64,000 nucleotides of DNA from Palaemon carinicauda (Eukaryota; Arthropoda; Malacostraca; Decapoda; Palaemonidae), in assembly GCF_036898095.1 (NCBI RefSeq), contig NC_090726.1, positions 36,667,513-36,731,512 of the forward strand, in the 5' to 3' direction. Shown piece after piece: positions 11,914 through 24,805 of this stretch. Within the stretch, counting starts at the first letter, position 1; every line of letters starts with the position of its first letter. The notes beneath the pieces are model-generated. The model was not told the DNA's origin. It saw only the letters and a list, made by a program, of their open reading frames with translations, and made no database searches. Both the position numbers and the translations under genes were made by a program.

Positions 11914-14900
11914 CTAGCCTTGACCAAGAGGGGAAAAGATTGTGGATTATCCTGATCAATCCACAGAAGAGAAGAGGGCGACAGCAGCCAATGCTTCGCC
12001 CATGGGATATTCTACACCTGAGGATTAGCAAGGGCTTGAGGTCTCTGAGAGAGATCTCGTTCACCGACTATTATCGGCTATAGCTGATTGAGATTGTCCA
12101 GTCTGAACCATTCGCCCTTCCCTCGGAGGTAGCGGGTACTCCTCCTATACCCTCAAAGGTCTCGTGACCTAAGGAGGTTATGAGGTAGGAATCATCATCA
12201 CTCCTTGCGGCTTTTACATTTTAGCCCTGAGAGAGGAAGGACACGAAGATCTTTCCAAAGAACTGGACCTCAAAACCCTAGGTTCCAGATCGGTGGAAAG
12301 GCGTTCTTAGTTCGACATCAGCTTCTACATGACCAAAAGAATGTGGTTTACTTCTCAGGTCTCAGGCCCCTGCTAGGGATTTAGCTGACGACTTTGACCC
12401 AGCCCAGGCTCCTATGGAAACGAGCTCGGAGTGGATGACCCTTTTGATGACGACTCAAACCATTCAGATGGCATGCTGTCTATGTCCTTCAGTCCTAAGA
12501 TCTCTCCCTTAAAACAGCAGCAGTCTGATCACGTAATCTTACAGGTCCTATCCTGTATAAAGAAGATAATTTCCTTAGGTGATCCAGCTCATGTTCCCCT
12601 CTAGGGAAAGGATACAGTACTGTTCTGTATCTCTTCTTTGATACCTCCAGACCCACCAAGATCTAAGGGGGTTAAGGAAGCCAAAAAAAAAAAGGCCTTT
12701 GGTCAAGTAGCAAAGTTGCTCCAATATCTCAAGGCAGTGAACTCGTCTCTTTTGCTTCCTTCTTATCCACGATAGAGGAAGTATTAAAGATAGTTGATGA
12801 TGATCAGTCTCCCCTGATGTTGGATCCAGCTATTCTGGCTCTGACGGAGAATGCGACTCTGGAAAAGTTGGTAGCATTACTGGTAACTTTCTTTGTTGGG
12901 GAGGCTATGAACATGGAGCAGGTTGCAGAGTGCTTTATGGAAGTCGCTTCACTAGTTGTGCTCAGTGGGGTATCATTTCAAGACTGAAGATTTCACCTCT
13001 GAGCAGATAAGGGAGGCAATGTCCCCCTTTGTAGGACAGTGAAGTTCCTGATCCGTAATGTATTCGACCAGTGAATCATCCAGATTTTGAGATGATGGAG
13101 TCAAGCTCTCAAGCTTTGCAATGCTTCAATGGGGGTCCTTCTCTATTTAACGTGGTAGACATCGAGGCAGTTGCTGAGAGCTTGAGGATGGCAAGTCAAG
13201 ACTTCCTCCTCCACAGGTTGATGACGTCACGTCTTTGCTCCTCAACACCACCCCCTGCAGAGATCATCTCCAGAAGGATGACAGGGGCATAAGAGAGGGT
13301 CGCATGCCTCAAAGCAGACGTCTTTTAAGAAGCAAGGCCCTTAACAGCCCTTTTTTGCTAGAGGGTTACGAGGCAGAGGAGGTAGACGTCGATGTGGCTG
13401 CTAGGGGGGGCCATTCCTCCTACCCATCCAATGGTCAGGGAATGCCTACAGAGCAGGTGGCAGACGTGGATTTTACATGGAGCTGAACATTGGTTTGTCT
13501 CCGTCCTTCCCGTGAGCTACCATGTCCCGTTCACTCTCTCTCTCCCTCCTTTGACTTGACATCCAGTGATGTCGTGTTCTTATGTGAAGGGATCTGCGCA
13601 GGAACAGGCCCTTCAGGCTGAAGTCTAGACCTTGCTAAAGACGTACACTCTCCAAGAGATCTTAGATGGGTCCCCAGGCTTCTACAGTCAACTCTTTCTT
13701 TTAGAAAAGGTGTCTGGAGGCTGGAGACCAGCCATCGATCTCTGTGCCCTGAACGAGTTTTCTCAACAGATTCTTTTCAAGATGGAGACGGCAGAAATGG
13801 TCAGACATGCCGTTAGACCAAAGGACTTCATGATAACGTTGTACCTAAAAGTTGCATACTTTCAGATCCCAATCCATACATCGCCAAGGAAATAATTAAG
13901 GTTCATCCTAAACAAAAGAAGATACCAGTTCAAGGTGCTTTGGTTTGGCCTGTCACCAGACCTCAGGTGTTGATAAGAATCTTTTCCCTTGCATCAACTT
14001 GGGCTGACAAGAACGGCATCTGTCTATTACGATACCTAGAGGATTGGCTGATTCTAGTAGACTAGGTAGAGATCCTTCTTCTACTTCGAGACAGGCTTCT
14101 TGTGTTCTTCATAAGTCATGAGAAGTTCTCTGCAACCATCTCGGAATCTGGTTTATCTTGGGATGCAAATAGACACTCAACTAGGCAAAGTCTTCTTGTC
14201 CGAAAGCAGAATAGAGAGGCTAAAGCTCACCCCTTTCTGATGAGAGCCTCGCAACCAGCACATATGTATTCTCGCCTGTTGGGGCACTTGACCGCAGCAA
14301 AAGAGAGGCCTGAGTTGGTGGGTGCTAGACACTCATCTCCTCGGGGGAGTAGACCTTTTCTCTGCTCCCCTGAATTTGATGCTCTTCACAGATGCATCAA
14401 AAGAAGGGTTGGGGCCCTCATCTGTTGCAGCATGCAGTCTCTGAACTCTAGTCCGAGTCCTAGTAACAGTGCCACGTAAACCTCCTGGAAATGAGAGCAG
14501 CCTTTGTGGCTCTCAAACAATTCCAACAGCTCCTTTTAGGACATGTGGTATAAGACACCTTAGCTCCCCTGCAGAACAAGTAGCTGTTGGTCAAGGGCAG
14601 ATGTTACCCGGGAGTTCGTCTGGGATGAATGATTGTGTGACTGGCCTTTTCGTTCTTCATCTTCTCTTCTCTTGCGGTACAGCACCTATGAAACTGCAAG
14701 CTGGCCTCCTCTGTCTACAGGTAAAAACCATATCCCTTGTGTTACCTGATATATGAAATATATATTTATTATGTCCCTGTCCTCCTGCAAGGGGGAGTTG
14801 GCCAATGTCTAGATTAAGTTAGTATAGTTTAATACTCTAAGAATCCTTACCTGGTCAAGTCACAATGCTTAGTTTTCACACTACCCAATGAATTGCCCAG

Positions 14901-15060
14901 GCCATTAGCTCTCTTGCACATGATTCTACACCACATATTAACCTTTATACTATCTTGGTGAAGTTCCGTATTCACACAGGGTTGCTCTGGTCCCCCAGAT
15001 TCTGACATTACGTTTTCAGTTTCCCTAAAACATGAAACGTTGCCACATTACTAAACAAAG
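11914..15060 (+). mobile_element. Decayed DIRS-type element (copy 3), Gag and RT remnants with internal deletion
   Basis: Gag C-terminal remnants (about 12240-13480) align with those of copies 2 and 4: ILQVLSCIKKIISLGDP (about 12540), then a Lys-rich stretch, and VDIEAVAESLRM (13160). RT follows at 13590-14110: SPGFYSQLFLLEKVSGGWRP, IDLCALNEF, FKMETAEM, TLYLKVAYFQIPIH, then a damaged active-site region. An RNase H start (MLFTDASKEG, about 14380) is followed by apparent loss of the rest of RNase H, methyltransferase and recombinase; from ~14640 the sequence resembles the 3' untranslated region of the other copies (CTCTTGCGGTACAGCACC... and TCTACAGGTAAA). Both borders are approximate. Confidence 0.7.
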
Positions 15061-15456
15061 TCGGCTGAGGAACATTTCATCCCCCGAAATTTATTCCTAC
15101 GTGTTAACTGGAAACTCATATTGGTTTTTTATTTTACTAGTGGTCCTGTGTGAGTTGCACTTTATAAGCATACAACTGCAAGTTCTTATGTAATACTTTT
15201 TGTATCATTGAACGTGGTAGTTATGAGTGTCTGACAGCAGTATGGATGGACTTTGTAGGAGAATGATCAATAACAGAAAGATGATAAGTTATGATATGAC
15301 GTTACTGATACTGTTGTGTAGTTACTATTGTCTTGTTCAGTTATGACTTTACTGCTACATTAACATAGGGGAGAGTCTTAGTGCTTCCCCTAGTACTGTA
15401 TTTAGGTGTTTTGAATTAAAACCTAAGGACCTTCTGTATATGTATATTGTACAATA

Positions 15457-15542
<86 letters not shown>

Positions 15543-15958
15543 GATATGTTATATATACATACAGGTGTTTATTTATCAATTTAAATATATCTATCTATCT
15601 ATCTATATGTATGTATGTATGTATAAAACCAAACGGATTATGTAGGAAGAGATGACAGAGTTGGTGGGTAGGGCTATAAAGGTGAACTTTGCGCAGTAAG
15701 TGTGTGGTTTGGATCACTTCTTTGGAGCAAGGTCTATCAGGAATTCTTCTGAGAATGGTAAATTTCACGACTATCAGTTTTGAACCATCATGAGCTCGTT
15801 ATCTTTACACCTAATGCTTGGGTTCTACTTAGTAAAATTTAATTTATTTGGTTTATAATGCATTTAGAATAAAAAGAAATATTCTACAGTTTGAGAGACC
15901 AGCTTTTCAATCTACAGGTCTGATAATAATGATGTCCCTTTCTTTTTTCATGTTACAG
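15061..15958. other. AT-rich non-coding interval upstream of BPNT1 exon, with microsatellites
   Basis: No gene seen. It contains a long (AT)n run at 15461-15536, a TATC/TATG run at about 15585-15625, and the polypyrimidine tract and acceptor for the BPNT1 exon at its end. Confidence 0.7.
15461..15536. repeat. (AT)n microsatellite, ~38 units
   Basis: Uninterrupted AT dinucleotide run, followed after ~50 bp by short TATC and TATG runs. It reads as Tyr/Ile repeats on both strands; this is not coding. Confidence 0.98.
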
Positions 15959-16134
15959 GAGCTATATTTCATCAAGGATTTAGAAGACATTTTTATTAAT
16001 TCAAGATGGCACTAGCTCAAAATATGCCTGTTTTATCAAGGCTCGTTTCATCATCTGTGGCAATTGCAAATCATGCAGGAGGAATAATAAGAGAGATTCT
16101 TAAGAAAGGGGAACTTGGCATAGTTGAAAAAGAG
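15959..16134 (+). CDS. BPNT1: BPNT1 exon with start codon (5' UTR plus residues 1-43)
   Basis: First coding exon of 3'(2'),5'-bisphosphate nucleotidase, a cytosolic Mg-dependent phosphatase of the inositol monophosphatase superfamily that hydrolyses PAP to AMP and detoxifies the by-product of sulfation. A pyrimidine-rich acceptor ending in ACAG precedes 15959; ATG is at 16006; the exon ends in GAG before a GTAAGG donor at 16135, giving 43 codons in phase 0. The peptide includes VLSRLVSSSVAIANHAGG and KKGELGIVEKE, matching the N-terminal helix and the GDLGIVEK-type segment of animal BPNT1. Because an acceptor lies upstream of the ATG, at least one non-coding exon should exist further 5'; I could not place it. 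Identification rests on the combined peptide from all four exons, so confidence is high for the gene and moderate for the exact 5' UTR border. Confidence 0.9.
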
Positions 16135-16384
16135 GTAAGGAACAATACTGTATTGTTGAGTTATTTGTAGATGTAAGTATTTTATTGTATAATTCCATGT
16201 ATATTTTTTGTAATTTTATAGAATTAATAGAAGCTATGTTGAGTTGAGGGCCGTAAGATCAGTGTTTGAGATTTCTAGAATATGGGTTAATCTTGTTTTT
16301 TCCAATACGAATACAGTCCCTTTCGCTCTTTACTTTAGATATATTTTTCTGGCTTGCTGGAAAATGATCCATAAACTTTTAACA

Positions 16385-19300
16385 TGAGGTTGGTTTCGAA
16401 GGTTTCTCCTTAGGCTCTGTGGCCCGCGGAGGTTCCTCAGAAGCAAAGTACATCACTTCTTGCTGCCTTCTTGGCCAAGCCCCAGGAAAGGAAGGACTTA
16501 AAGATCCTTCCAGAGAACTGGACCTCAAGTTATTCTGATGTTTCAGCTCAATAGAAGGGCTTCCTGAGTTCTGTCCTGGCCTTGGTGTTACCGGAGGCAG
16601 GGAGCCTCCCCTGTAGGTCTCAGGGCTCTGCAAGGGAACCATTTGACAAACCTGACCCAGCCCGGGCTCCTATGGGGGTGTGTTCTGGTCTGGATGAATT
16701 GCCTGAAGACATAGTGTATCTGACCATGCAGACAAAGTGCTGCCAATGGCTGCTAGCTCTAAGGTCACAGCCTCAGAGCAAAAGGAGTCGAACCATTCCT
16801 TTAGGCAGGTCTTAGGCTGCGTTAAGAAGATAAACAATCTTGGCTATCCTTCCTGTCCCCCTCCAGAGGGGAAAGATGCAATCTTTGACCTCTTCTGCCA
16901 GACTCCCAGAGCCACAAAGACTAGGATTGAGTTACCCTGGTCCAGGGTGGTTAAGGGAGCCAGGAAAAGTTTTGACCAGGTAACTGGTGTAACAAACTCC
17001 TTACAAGCAGGACACTCGTCGTGGTTACTTCCTCAACTATTTGTTTGGCAGAGGAAGTACTGTATTCGGAGATCCTGGGTGATGACCCCTCTTCATTGCC
17101 AGTAGACTGGTCAATCATGTCTGTGATGAGCGACATCACTCAAAAATTTGGCAGCACAGCCTGTGATGTTCTCAGGGCTGAGGCCGTGAACGTGGAGCAG
17201 ATTGCATAGGTTTCTTTGCAAGCTGCTTCATGGATTGACTTCTGGACTGTTTCGGTTGGTTATCTGATTGCCAATGAGGATTTGGTAAAACCAGGTAACC
17301 TGGAAGCAATGAACACCTTTTTGCTTTCAGAAGCGAGAGCAGTTGAGTTCCTCGCTGTTGACGTGACCAACTAGTGGACAAATTGTGTTTTGAGAAGACA
17401 TAACTCTGTCATCTTGAAACTCAGTAGGCAGGTCTCGAGGAGAAAAGTGCTCAAGTTATGCAACTTGTGGATGGAGCGCCTTCCTTGTTTAACTCAGAAG
17501 ACATTGACGCAATAGCAGAGCACTGGAGGAAGACGAGTTAAGACTCCCTCGTCCATAGGTCAGTGAAATCTCGTCCTTACTACTTGGTGCCACTGGCACA
17601 GAGATCATCCCCGCCAATAGACAAGGACATAGAAGAGGGTCAACGCCTTCTAAGCAGTCCACTCCTAAGAAGCAAGCTCTTAAGCAGCCATTTCATGGCA
17701 ACGGCTGTAGGAGAAGAGGAGGTAGAGGTGGAATGTGTGCTCACTCCTGCTAAGGCAGCATTCCTCCTACCTGTCCACCGAGGATTTCCATGGTGCCGAA
17801 CCTTGGACAGTCTCCATCCTCCGAGCGAGGTACGATGTCCTGTTTGTTCTCTCTCTCCTCTCTCGGTGAAGGGACTCGCCCTTCAGGCGGAAGTCCAAAC
17901 CATGTTGGAGAAGAACGTTTTACAAGAGGTCCTAGACAGGACCCTAGGCTTTTACAGTTGACTCTCTCCAGGAGAGAAGGTGTCTTGAGGCTGGAGACTA
18001 ATCATCGACTTCTCCGCTCTGAACAGGTTTGTTCGACAGACCCCGTTCAAGATGGAGATGGCAGCTACGGTAAGACAGACTGTGAGACCCAAGGACTTCG
18101 AGATAAGACTTGATCTTAAGATGAGTACTTCCAAATCCCAATCCACCCATCGTCAAGGAACTATCTAAGGTTCATACTATATGACAAGATATACCAGTTC
18201 AAGGGGCTGTGCAGCCTGTCCGCAGCACCTCAAGTGTTCACTCGAGTGTTCACTTTAGTCTCAACCTAGGCTCATGCCAATGGCATTTGTCTTTCCCTTC
18301 CTGGATGACTGGTTGATTTTAGCAGACTCAGTGGAGATGCTACTCCAACACCAAAACAGGCTTCTAGCATTTTGTTGTGATCTGGGGATTGTGGTATATC
18401 ATGATAAATCCTCTCAGATACCATCTCAAAGCTTGATATATGTAAGAATGCAAATAAATACTCATATAGGCAAGATTTATCAGTCCAAAGACAGAGTCGA
18501 AAGACTAAAAGGGAGTGGCACATCCCTTCCTAAAGCAAGACTTGCTGTAAGCACATCTGTGGCAAGGCTTGTTACGGCTCCCGACTTCCTTAGAACGACT
18601 GGGCCCTCACGGTCATGTTCCCATTTGATTTTTCTAGTGGAAACTGAAATCTCACTGGTCTCAGCGCAGGGATCCGCCGGACTTCGAGTCCTGGTCGCTC
18701 TCAAGCAGAAGAGAGACTTTGTTTGGTGGGTAGACGATACAAACCTACTTATGGGAGTAGACCTTCTCTTCCATCTCTCAGAATTGATGCTCTTCATGGA
18801 TGCATAAAAAAAAAGGGTAGGGGTCTCACCTGTTGCAACACATGACCTCCAGACTGTAGTGCGATTCCAAGCGGCAGTACCATAAAAAACTCCTGGAAAT
18901 GAGGACAGCCTTTCTGGCCCTCAAGCACTTCCAAAATCTTCTTTCAGGTCACTCTGGTATTAATGAGTGACAACTCGATGGTAGTGTCATTTCTAAACAA
19001 GCAAGGAGGTAATTTTTCACAGCAACATTCTTGCCGACAATCTGGCCAGGATGATTCAGATAGTTGGCATTGAGTGGTCTTTGCTTCTATGGAAAGCCAA
19101 CAAGGTTTTGACTTTTATGGGGTTCGCCAATGATAGACCTGTTTGCGACGTCTCTAAACCGGAAGCTTCTGGTACACTGCTCTCCAGCACTGGATCCCCA
19201 GGCAGCCCTGCAGGACGCCTTTCAACATCTATGGGACAATCTGGACGTGTACTCGTTCCCTCCCCCTTTGGTTCTATGAGGAGACTCATCAACAAGGTAA

Positions 19301-20580
19301 GGGCATTGCAAGGTCCATCAATTACTTTAATAGCTCTGTTATGGTAGCAAACTGATTGGTTCCTGGATTTTCTACTTCTGCTCACAGAGTTAGAGAGTTT
19401 CCTTGCTTTCACGACCTCCTGAGACAACCCTCACGCAGAGATATTCCATAAGGTGCTATCTTGCCTACGGCTTCACACTTGAAGGTTATCCAACATCTCT
19501 TGCAGAGAGGCTTTTCACAAGGTGTGAAAAGGAGGTCTGGATACTTGCGGAAGTCCTCTATCGGTCTATCCAGTGAAGTGGGCTATCATCTGTGGTTGGT
19601 ATTGTGGAAGGCAAATACCTCCCTCCTTTCGATGCCACTATGCCCGTGATAGTGGAGTTCCTACTGCACCTCAGGAGGGAAAAACTGCCCAGTCGTGATG
19701 GTAAAAGGCTACCACTCAGCCTTGTACCTAGTCTTAAGACTGAATATGGTTAACATTTCCTCTTTGATTGAATTGTCTCTCCTCATACAGAGTTTTGAGC
19801 TTATCCTTATGAACCGCCGTTATGTCAGTCATCAGATTGTGACTTGACCCTTAAAATGGTCTTCCTTCTTGCCCTAGCCTCGGCCAAACAGGTCAGTGAG
19901 TTTCATGGTCTTTCTTACGACGTAGCCCATTCAAGGGGATTTTGGTAGGTAATGCTCAACTTTGTCCCTGAGTTTGTTGCTAAGGCTTAAAATCCAGCTG
20001 TAGTGGACCCTAGGTTCAGGCCCTTCCGGATATCAAGTCTTTGTCATGTAACTGATGATCCTGGTCTTCCAGTAACTGATGATCCTGGTCTTCCACTGGC
20101 TTGGGTTAGAGTTCTCTTGCTTAAGGGTACACTCGGGCACACTATTCTATCTAATTTCTCTTCCTCTTGTTTTGTTAATGTTTATATAGATAATATAGGA
20201 GATATTTATTTTAATGTTGTTATTCTTAAAATATTTTGTTTTTCCTTTCCTCACTGGGCTATTTTCCCTGTTGGAGCCCCTGGGCTTATAGAATCTTGCT
20301 TTTCCAACTAGGGTTGTAACTTAGCCAGTTATAACAACAATAATAACTGTTACTATGTGCTATGAGTCAGCACCTCAGATGAACCTTGGGAGCTTGCCTG
20401 CACGTTGAACAACTTATCAGTTCGGGCAGGGTCAGGAGGAGGGTCACAAAGAACACGATTTCTGCATGGATTCGCCAAGTAATTGAGCAAGCACTAAATC
20501 CTGACCCTCCTCCAGGTTATTTTAAACCTAGAGCTCATGATGTTAGGCACGTCATTGTGTCCTTAGCATTTAAAAGAAAC
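16385..20580 (+). mobile_element. Old DIRS-type element (copy 4), 5' portion, interrupted by copy 2
   Basis: Gag C-terminal remnants from ~16480 (FRQVLGCVKKINNLGYP at 16798; ELPWSRVVKGARKSFDQV at 16930), RT at 17880-18260 with many frame changes (LVRSE...FKMEMAATVRQT, then FLDDWLILADSVEMLLQHQ at about 18300, where YLDD has become FLDD), RNase H at 18780-19060, methyltransferase-like remnants (19130-19470), and recombinase from ~19480. The recombinase keeps FLLALASAKQVSEFHGLSY (about 19865) and, after a LINE-tail insertion, SGRVRRRVTKNTISAWIRQV and HDVRHVIVSLAFKRN, ending at 20580, where copy 2 begins. The rest of this gene resumes at 28212. Confidence 0.78.
20106..20345 (+). mobile_element. 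LINE 3'-end fragment inserted in DIRS copy 4
   Basis: The stretch from TAGAGTTCTCTTGC through TTTCCTCACTGGGCTATT to TTTTCCAACTAGGGTTG and an AACAATAATAAC tail also occurs at 41395-41505 as the 3' end of a LINE, and inverted at 38571-38850. It interrupts the recombinase of copy 4 between the VTDDP and CPV...LRRY regions. Just before it a 22-bp segment, ACTGATGATCCTGGTCTTCC, is directly duplicated (20050-20095). Confidence 0.75.
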
Positions 20581-20882
20581 TTGTTCCGTAACCGAAATAC
20601 AAACCACGCTATTTACATAGGGTATTACTTTCGGCGTAGCTGAAATGACGAGCCATTAGATTTTTAACAATGGTTAACTACCCCCGCGCTAGTTAGCAGT
20701 GGGGAGTGGTAGCTAGCTACCCCTCCCCCCCCCACACACTGGTGAACTGCTTCACTTCACTTTTGGCTCGGGCGATGAGCAGACGTGTCTGTCTCCCCCT
20801 CGCATTGTTGACAGCCTTAATTTTGTTTTGCTTTTTCTTACAGCTTGTGTGCTTGAAGTTGGCCTCTACCTTCCTGCCTATC

Positions 20883-23800
20883 ATGCGGAAGTGCCCTGGA
20901 CTCCCCGACCGCCCTTGTGGAACGTTCATGTCGGCGGCCGAGACGGACCCTCACACCTTATGTCTGTATTGCCGAGGTCAACGGTGTGAAAGGGATAAAA
21001 ACTGTAGTGAGTACAGGGAGTGGTCTACCTCCCAGTGGGAGAGGTTTGCCCGGCGGCGTAAGAAGAAGTCTAAGTGTGACCTTTCTCCTTCAAGGGCTGC
21101 CTTGAATAAGGAAGGTTCCAAGGACTCTTCTTCCGTTGCCCGAACCTTCTCCGAAGCTCCCACTCGGTCGGTCTCTCGTGAGAGGCCGTCGACTGGTAGC
21201 GTAGGCCATTCTTTTGTTTCCCAACCTCGGGGTTCGGAAGAGGGCGTTGCCTCCCATAGTGAGGCAGCTCCCCCTCCTCCTCCGGGGGAGGATATTGATT
21301 TTGTTGATGACCATGTTGCTAACAATGATCTTTTACAGCTTTGGGCTACCCTAAGGCTTGAGGGCTCGTCCTCCAGGGAAGCCCTGTTTGACCTGATGCA
21401 GTTGGGTGCAGCTGTCAAACAGTCGCCGGTAATAGCAGAGGTAGATCCTCTGTTTATTGTCGACGTTGTTGTCTCAGAGGCTTCCGACGGGTCGGGTCAA
21501 ACCCCTGCTGCTGTTGCGGATGTTGCTGAAGGCTCAGTTCCCCCCCACCGAACATCCTTCGAGGGAGGCGCTGAGTCCAACGGTCTCTCCTGCGGGTGTT
21601 TCTCCCCCTCGGGGGAGTGCACTAACAGAGACTCCTCTTCGGAGGACCGACGATGGTGTCGCTGTGCCTCGAGGTCGTCTTCCCCGTAAGGCTCGCCCTC
21701 CTCTTCGCCGTAGAGGCCTTCTTTCTCCTTACAAGGGAGTTAGGAGGCGCCTCTTCGGATCTTCGCCTTCGACGTCCCCCGCAGAGGATCCTCGTCGACG
21801 AGAGCAGACCGTTGCAACTGCATCGCTAGACCTCTCTGCAAATCGTTCACGATCTCCGATGCCGGCCAGACCTTCCAGTCTTCCATCTCTGTTCCTGGAC
21901 GCAGATGCGCAGTGGGTGCCAACGCACCCCGTTTTCCAACGGGCACCGGTCCCTTCGGGGCAAAAGGGCTTATCCCACAATGTGTAAGTCCCTTAAGTAC
22001 CAGGTTTTACCTGCGCGCCTACGATCTTCTGCGCGTGTGGCGAGCAAGCGCTCTGCTGCTGACCAGACTTCTGCTGAGTCTCGCCGTAGATCTCCTGCTC
22101 GCCAGCGCTACCTGCGCGCCAGTGCTTTGCTGCGCGCCAGTGCGCTCCTGTTCTACAGAGACCTCCTGTGCGCTAGCGCTCTCGAACTCGCCAGCGCACG
22201 TCTGTTCCTGCTGCGCGCAATGCGCGCCAACGGTCTCCTGAGCACCCACGATCACCTGCACCTCAGCGCACAACAACGCGCCCTGTTCCTGATGCGCGCC
22301 ATGCGCACCAACTTTCCCCCGCGCGCCCACGATCTCTGGATCTGGGCGCAGGCAAGGACACTGTTCCTTCGCCTCCTCGCCGACGTTCTCCTACGCGCCC
22401 TCAGAGCTCGCCCACGCGCCAGCCATTGCCTGTGCGCCATCGCGCGCACTTCTAAGGCAGTACGAGTCCTTGCGTGCCCGCGCGCCCACGAGATGTCTCC
22501 TGAGCCCACCCACGAGCGTTCGCCTTTGCGCGCAACATCGCCCTCTGGCCCTGCGCCCCAGCTAGTACCTTCTGACCGCGCAACTGCGCGCCAGCGATGT
22601 CCTACGCGGCCGCGCGATCCCTCGCCTGTGCGCAAGCGCTCTCCAACGCGCCAACGCGCCCACGCTCTAGATCGCCACAGGTCTCCGACACGCCCACACG
22701 CTAACTCGCCTGTGTGTAGTCGATCGCCTGTCCGCCCTACGCGCCATCGCTCGCCAACGCGCCATCGCTCGCCAACACTCCATCGCTCGCCAACGTGCCA
22801 TCGCTCGCCAACGCGCCACCGATCGCCTACGCGCCATCGTTCTCCCGACCGCCAGCGCTCGCCCTTACAACCGCGCGCACCCTCACCTGCGCTCCCACGC
22901 GCACCCTCGCCTACGCGCCCACGCGCACCTTCGCCTGCGCGCCCACTCGCCAGCGCGCCCACGCGCCCTCTCGCCCACGCACGCCCGGGCCATCATTTCC
23001 GCGCGCGAACCAGCGGTTTTACCATCGTGCGAGCGCCAGCGCGACCTCGACAGCGATTCCCGCCGGGTTTCGCAGCGCGCCCAACCTTGCGGGTCTTCTG
23101 GGACGCGTGCTTCCAGATCATTGTCCTCACGATCTCCACCCCGTAAGCGCAGAGCTGCGCACGTCCAGGAGCAGGAAGAATCTTCGGAGAGGTCTAGGCA
23201 ACATTCTTCTTCTTTTCAGGCAGGCCCTGTTGTATCCACTCCTAAGGATCAGCCGATCCCCTTCCCTCCAGCGGGAGTTGCTGACACTGCGTTTGTCAGC
23301 CGTCAGCCTTGGTTCGGGTCCCTGATCAAAGCGGTCGTGCAGGCTATGAATCCGGCCCTCGCTGATCTGGGACTGAAACCAACGGCAGCCTCGTCCCCGC
23401 TGAAGAGAAGGAGAGGAGTGGACTTCGTGGTGACTTCTCCTAGGGTTAAGCTGGCTTCCAAGAAGTCCGTCAGGAAGGCCCCTTCCCCCTCGCAGACGCT
23501 TTCTCCTTCCCCTGTGGACGAAGCCTTTCCGTCCTCAGGAGAGTCCAGCGAGGTTGAGGCATTCTCCCACGGCACCAATGGGAGGAACCCCACCTCGAGG
23601 AAGAGAACCGTCTCGCGTGGAGAGGAGCCCCCAGACTTCTTTGCTTGAGTCCTGTATCCCTCCCAGGAGGGAGCCCAAGGACTCGAAGACTGCTCCTAAG
23701 TCTTCATCCCGGATTCAACCAGAGCCAGCAAGACCCCAGGAGAACGTCCACGTGTCTCCCCAAGCAGAGCTACTGGGGACGGGAGACCTTGCTGCCAGTC

Positions 23801-24803
23801 CACAAGGAGGAGAGCAGCATGAGTCGGAGCATGCCTTCTGGCAGGTCCTGAGTCTAATGAGGCAACTCAACGGATTCAAGGACCCCGAGACCGCCACCCG
23901 CGAAGGCAAGGATACGGTCCTGGACCAAGTCTACAGTACCCAGAAACTCCCAAAGGCCAGCGCGGCTCTGCCCTGGTCCCAGGGAGGGAAGAGTGCCAGA
24001 GACAAAGTTGAGGGCCAGCTCTACGAACTCGCCTCCTCCAGCCGTTCCTCTGCCGGGAACAAACTCCTCCCTCCTCCTCGTTTACAACAGAGGAAGTACT
24101 TCGAAATCATGGGAAAGTCTTGTTTAGCTCTTCCCCTCCACCACTCTGTGGAAGAGCTCTCTAGGGGAAATTCTCTCGAGAAACTCTCCGCCCGGCAGGT
24201 GACATTCTCGGCTACGAAGATTCTAAGCCAGGAGAAGGTCGCAAAGTGTGCCATGCAGGCCACTTCGTGGCTGGACATCTGGCTGGGGTGTCTTGGCATC
24301 CTGTTGCGATCCGAGGACTTGTCCAAGGAGAGCACCAGGAGGGCCATGGAGACTTTCCTCCTCTCGGGCACACGCACCATCGAGTTCCTGGCTCACCAAG
24401 TTTCGAACTTGTGGGCAAACTCGATCTTAAAACGTCAGGATGCCGTGACCGAGAGATTCCACTCGAAAGTGCCAGCCGTGGATGTCGGCAAGCTCAGACA
24501 CTCCTCCATCCTGGGAGAGAGTTTGTTAGAGCCTAAGGATGTGGAACGGACAGCTGAGAGGTGGAGGAAGTCGAATCACGATTCGCTCCTCCAAAGGGCC
24601 CTTACATCTCGGCCCTACAAGCCTCCAGCTCCTCAACAACAACATCAGCAGCCTCGTCAGTCTCTAGGACATCGAAACAGGCTCCGGCAGCAAAGGCAAA
24701 GGTGTCTAAGCAGCAGCCCTTTCCTGTCAAGGACAAGAAAGGCGGAAAGTCCTCCAGGGGAGGTAGGAATCCTAGGGGGAGCGGCCGAGGCCGTAAACGC
24801 TAG
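20883..24803 (+). pseudogene. Gag of DIRS copy 2 (frameshifted)
   Basis: Likely start ATG 20883, beginning MRKCPGLPDRPCGTFMSAAE with a Cys-rich module (CLYCRGQRCERDKNCSEY) typical of DIRS Gag N-termini. Next come a Ser/Pro/Arg region (SPYKGVRRRLFG), an SR-like block at about 22740-22860 built from repeated HRSPTR units, and a conserved C-terminal core: FWQVLSLMRQLNGFKDP (23840), SWLDIWLGCLGILLRSEDL (24267), RTIEFLAHQVSNLWANSIL (24373). The tail SSRGGRNPRGSGRGRKR ends at a stop at 24803. The open frame changes at roughly 21650, 21980, 23150, 23600 and 24560, so no single product is made. Gag would bind element RNA; the basic tail fits that role. Confidence 0.75.
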
Positions 24804-24805
24804 GA

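Noticed and set aside
15355..15655. ORFs over the (AT)n run
   Set aside because: Tyr/Ile peptides are translation of a dinucleotide repeat.
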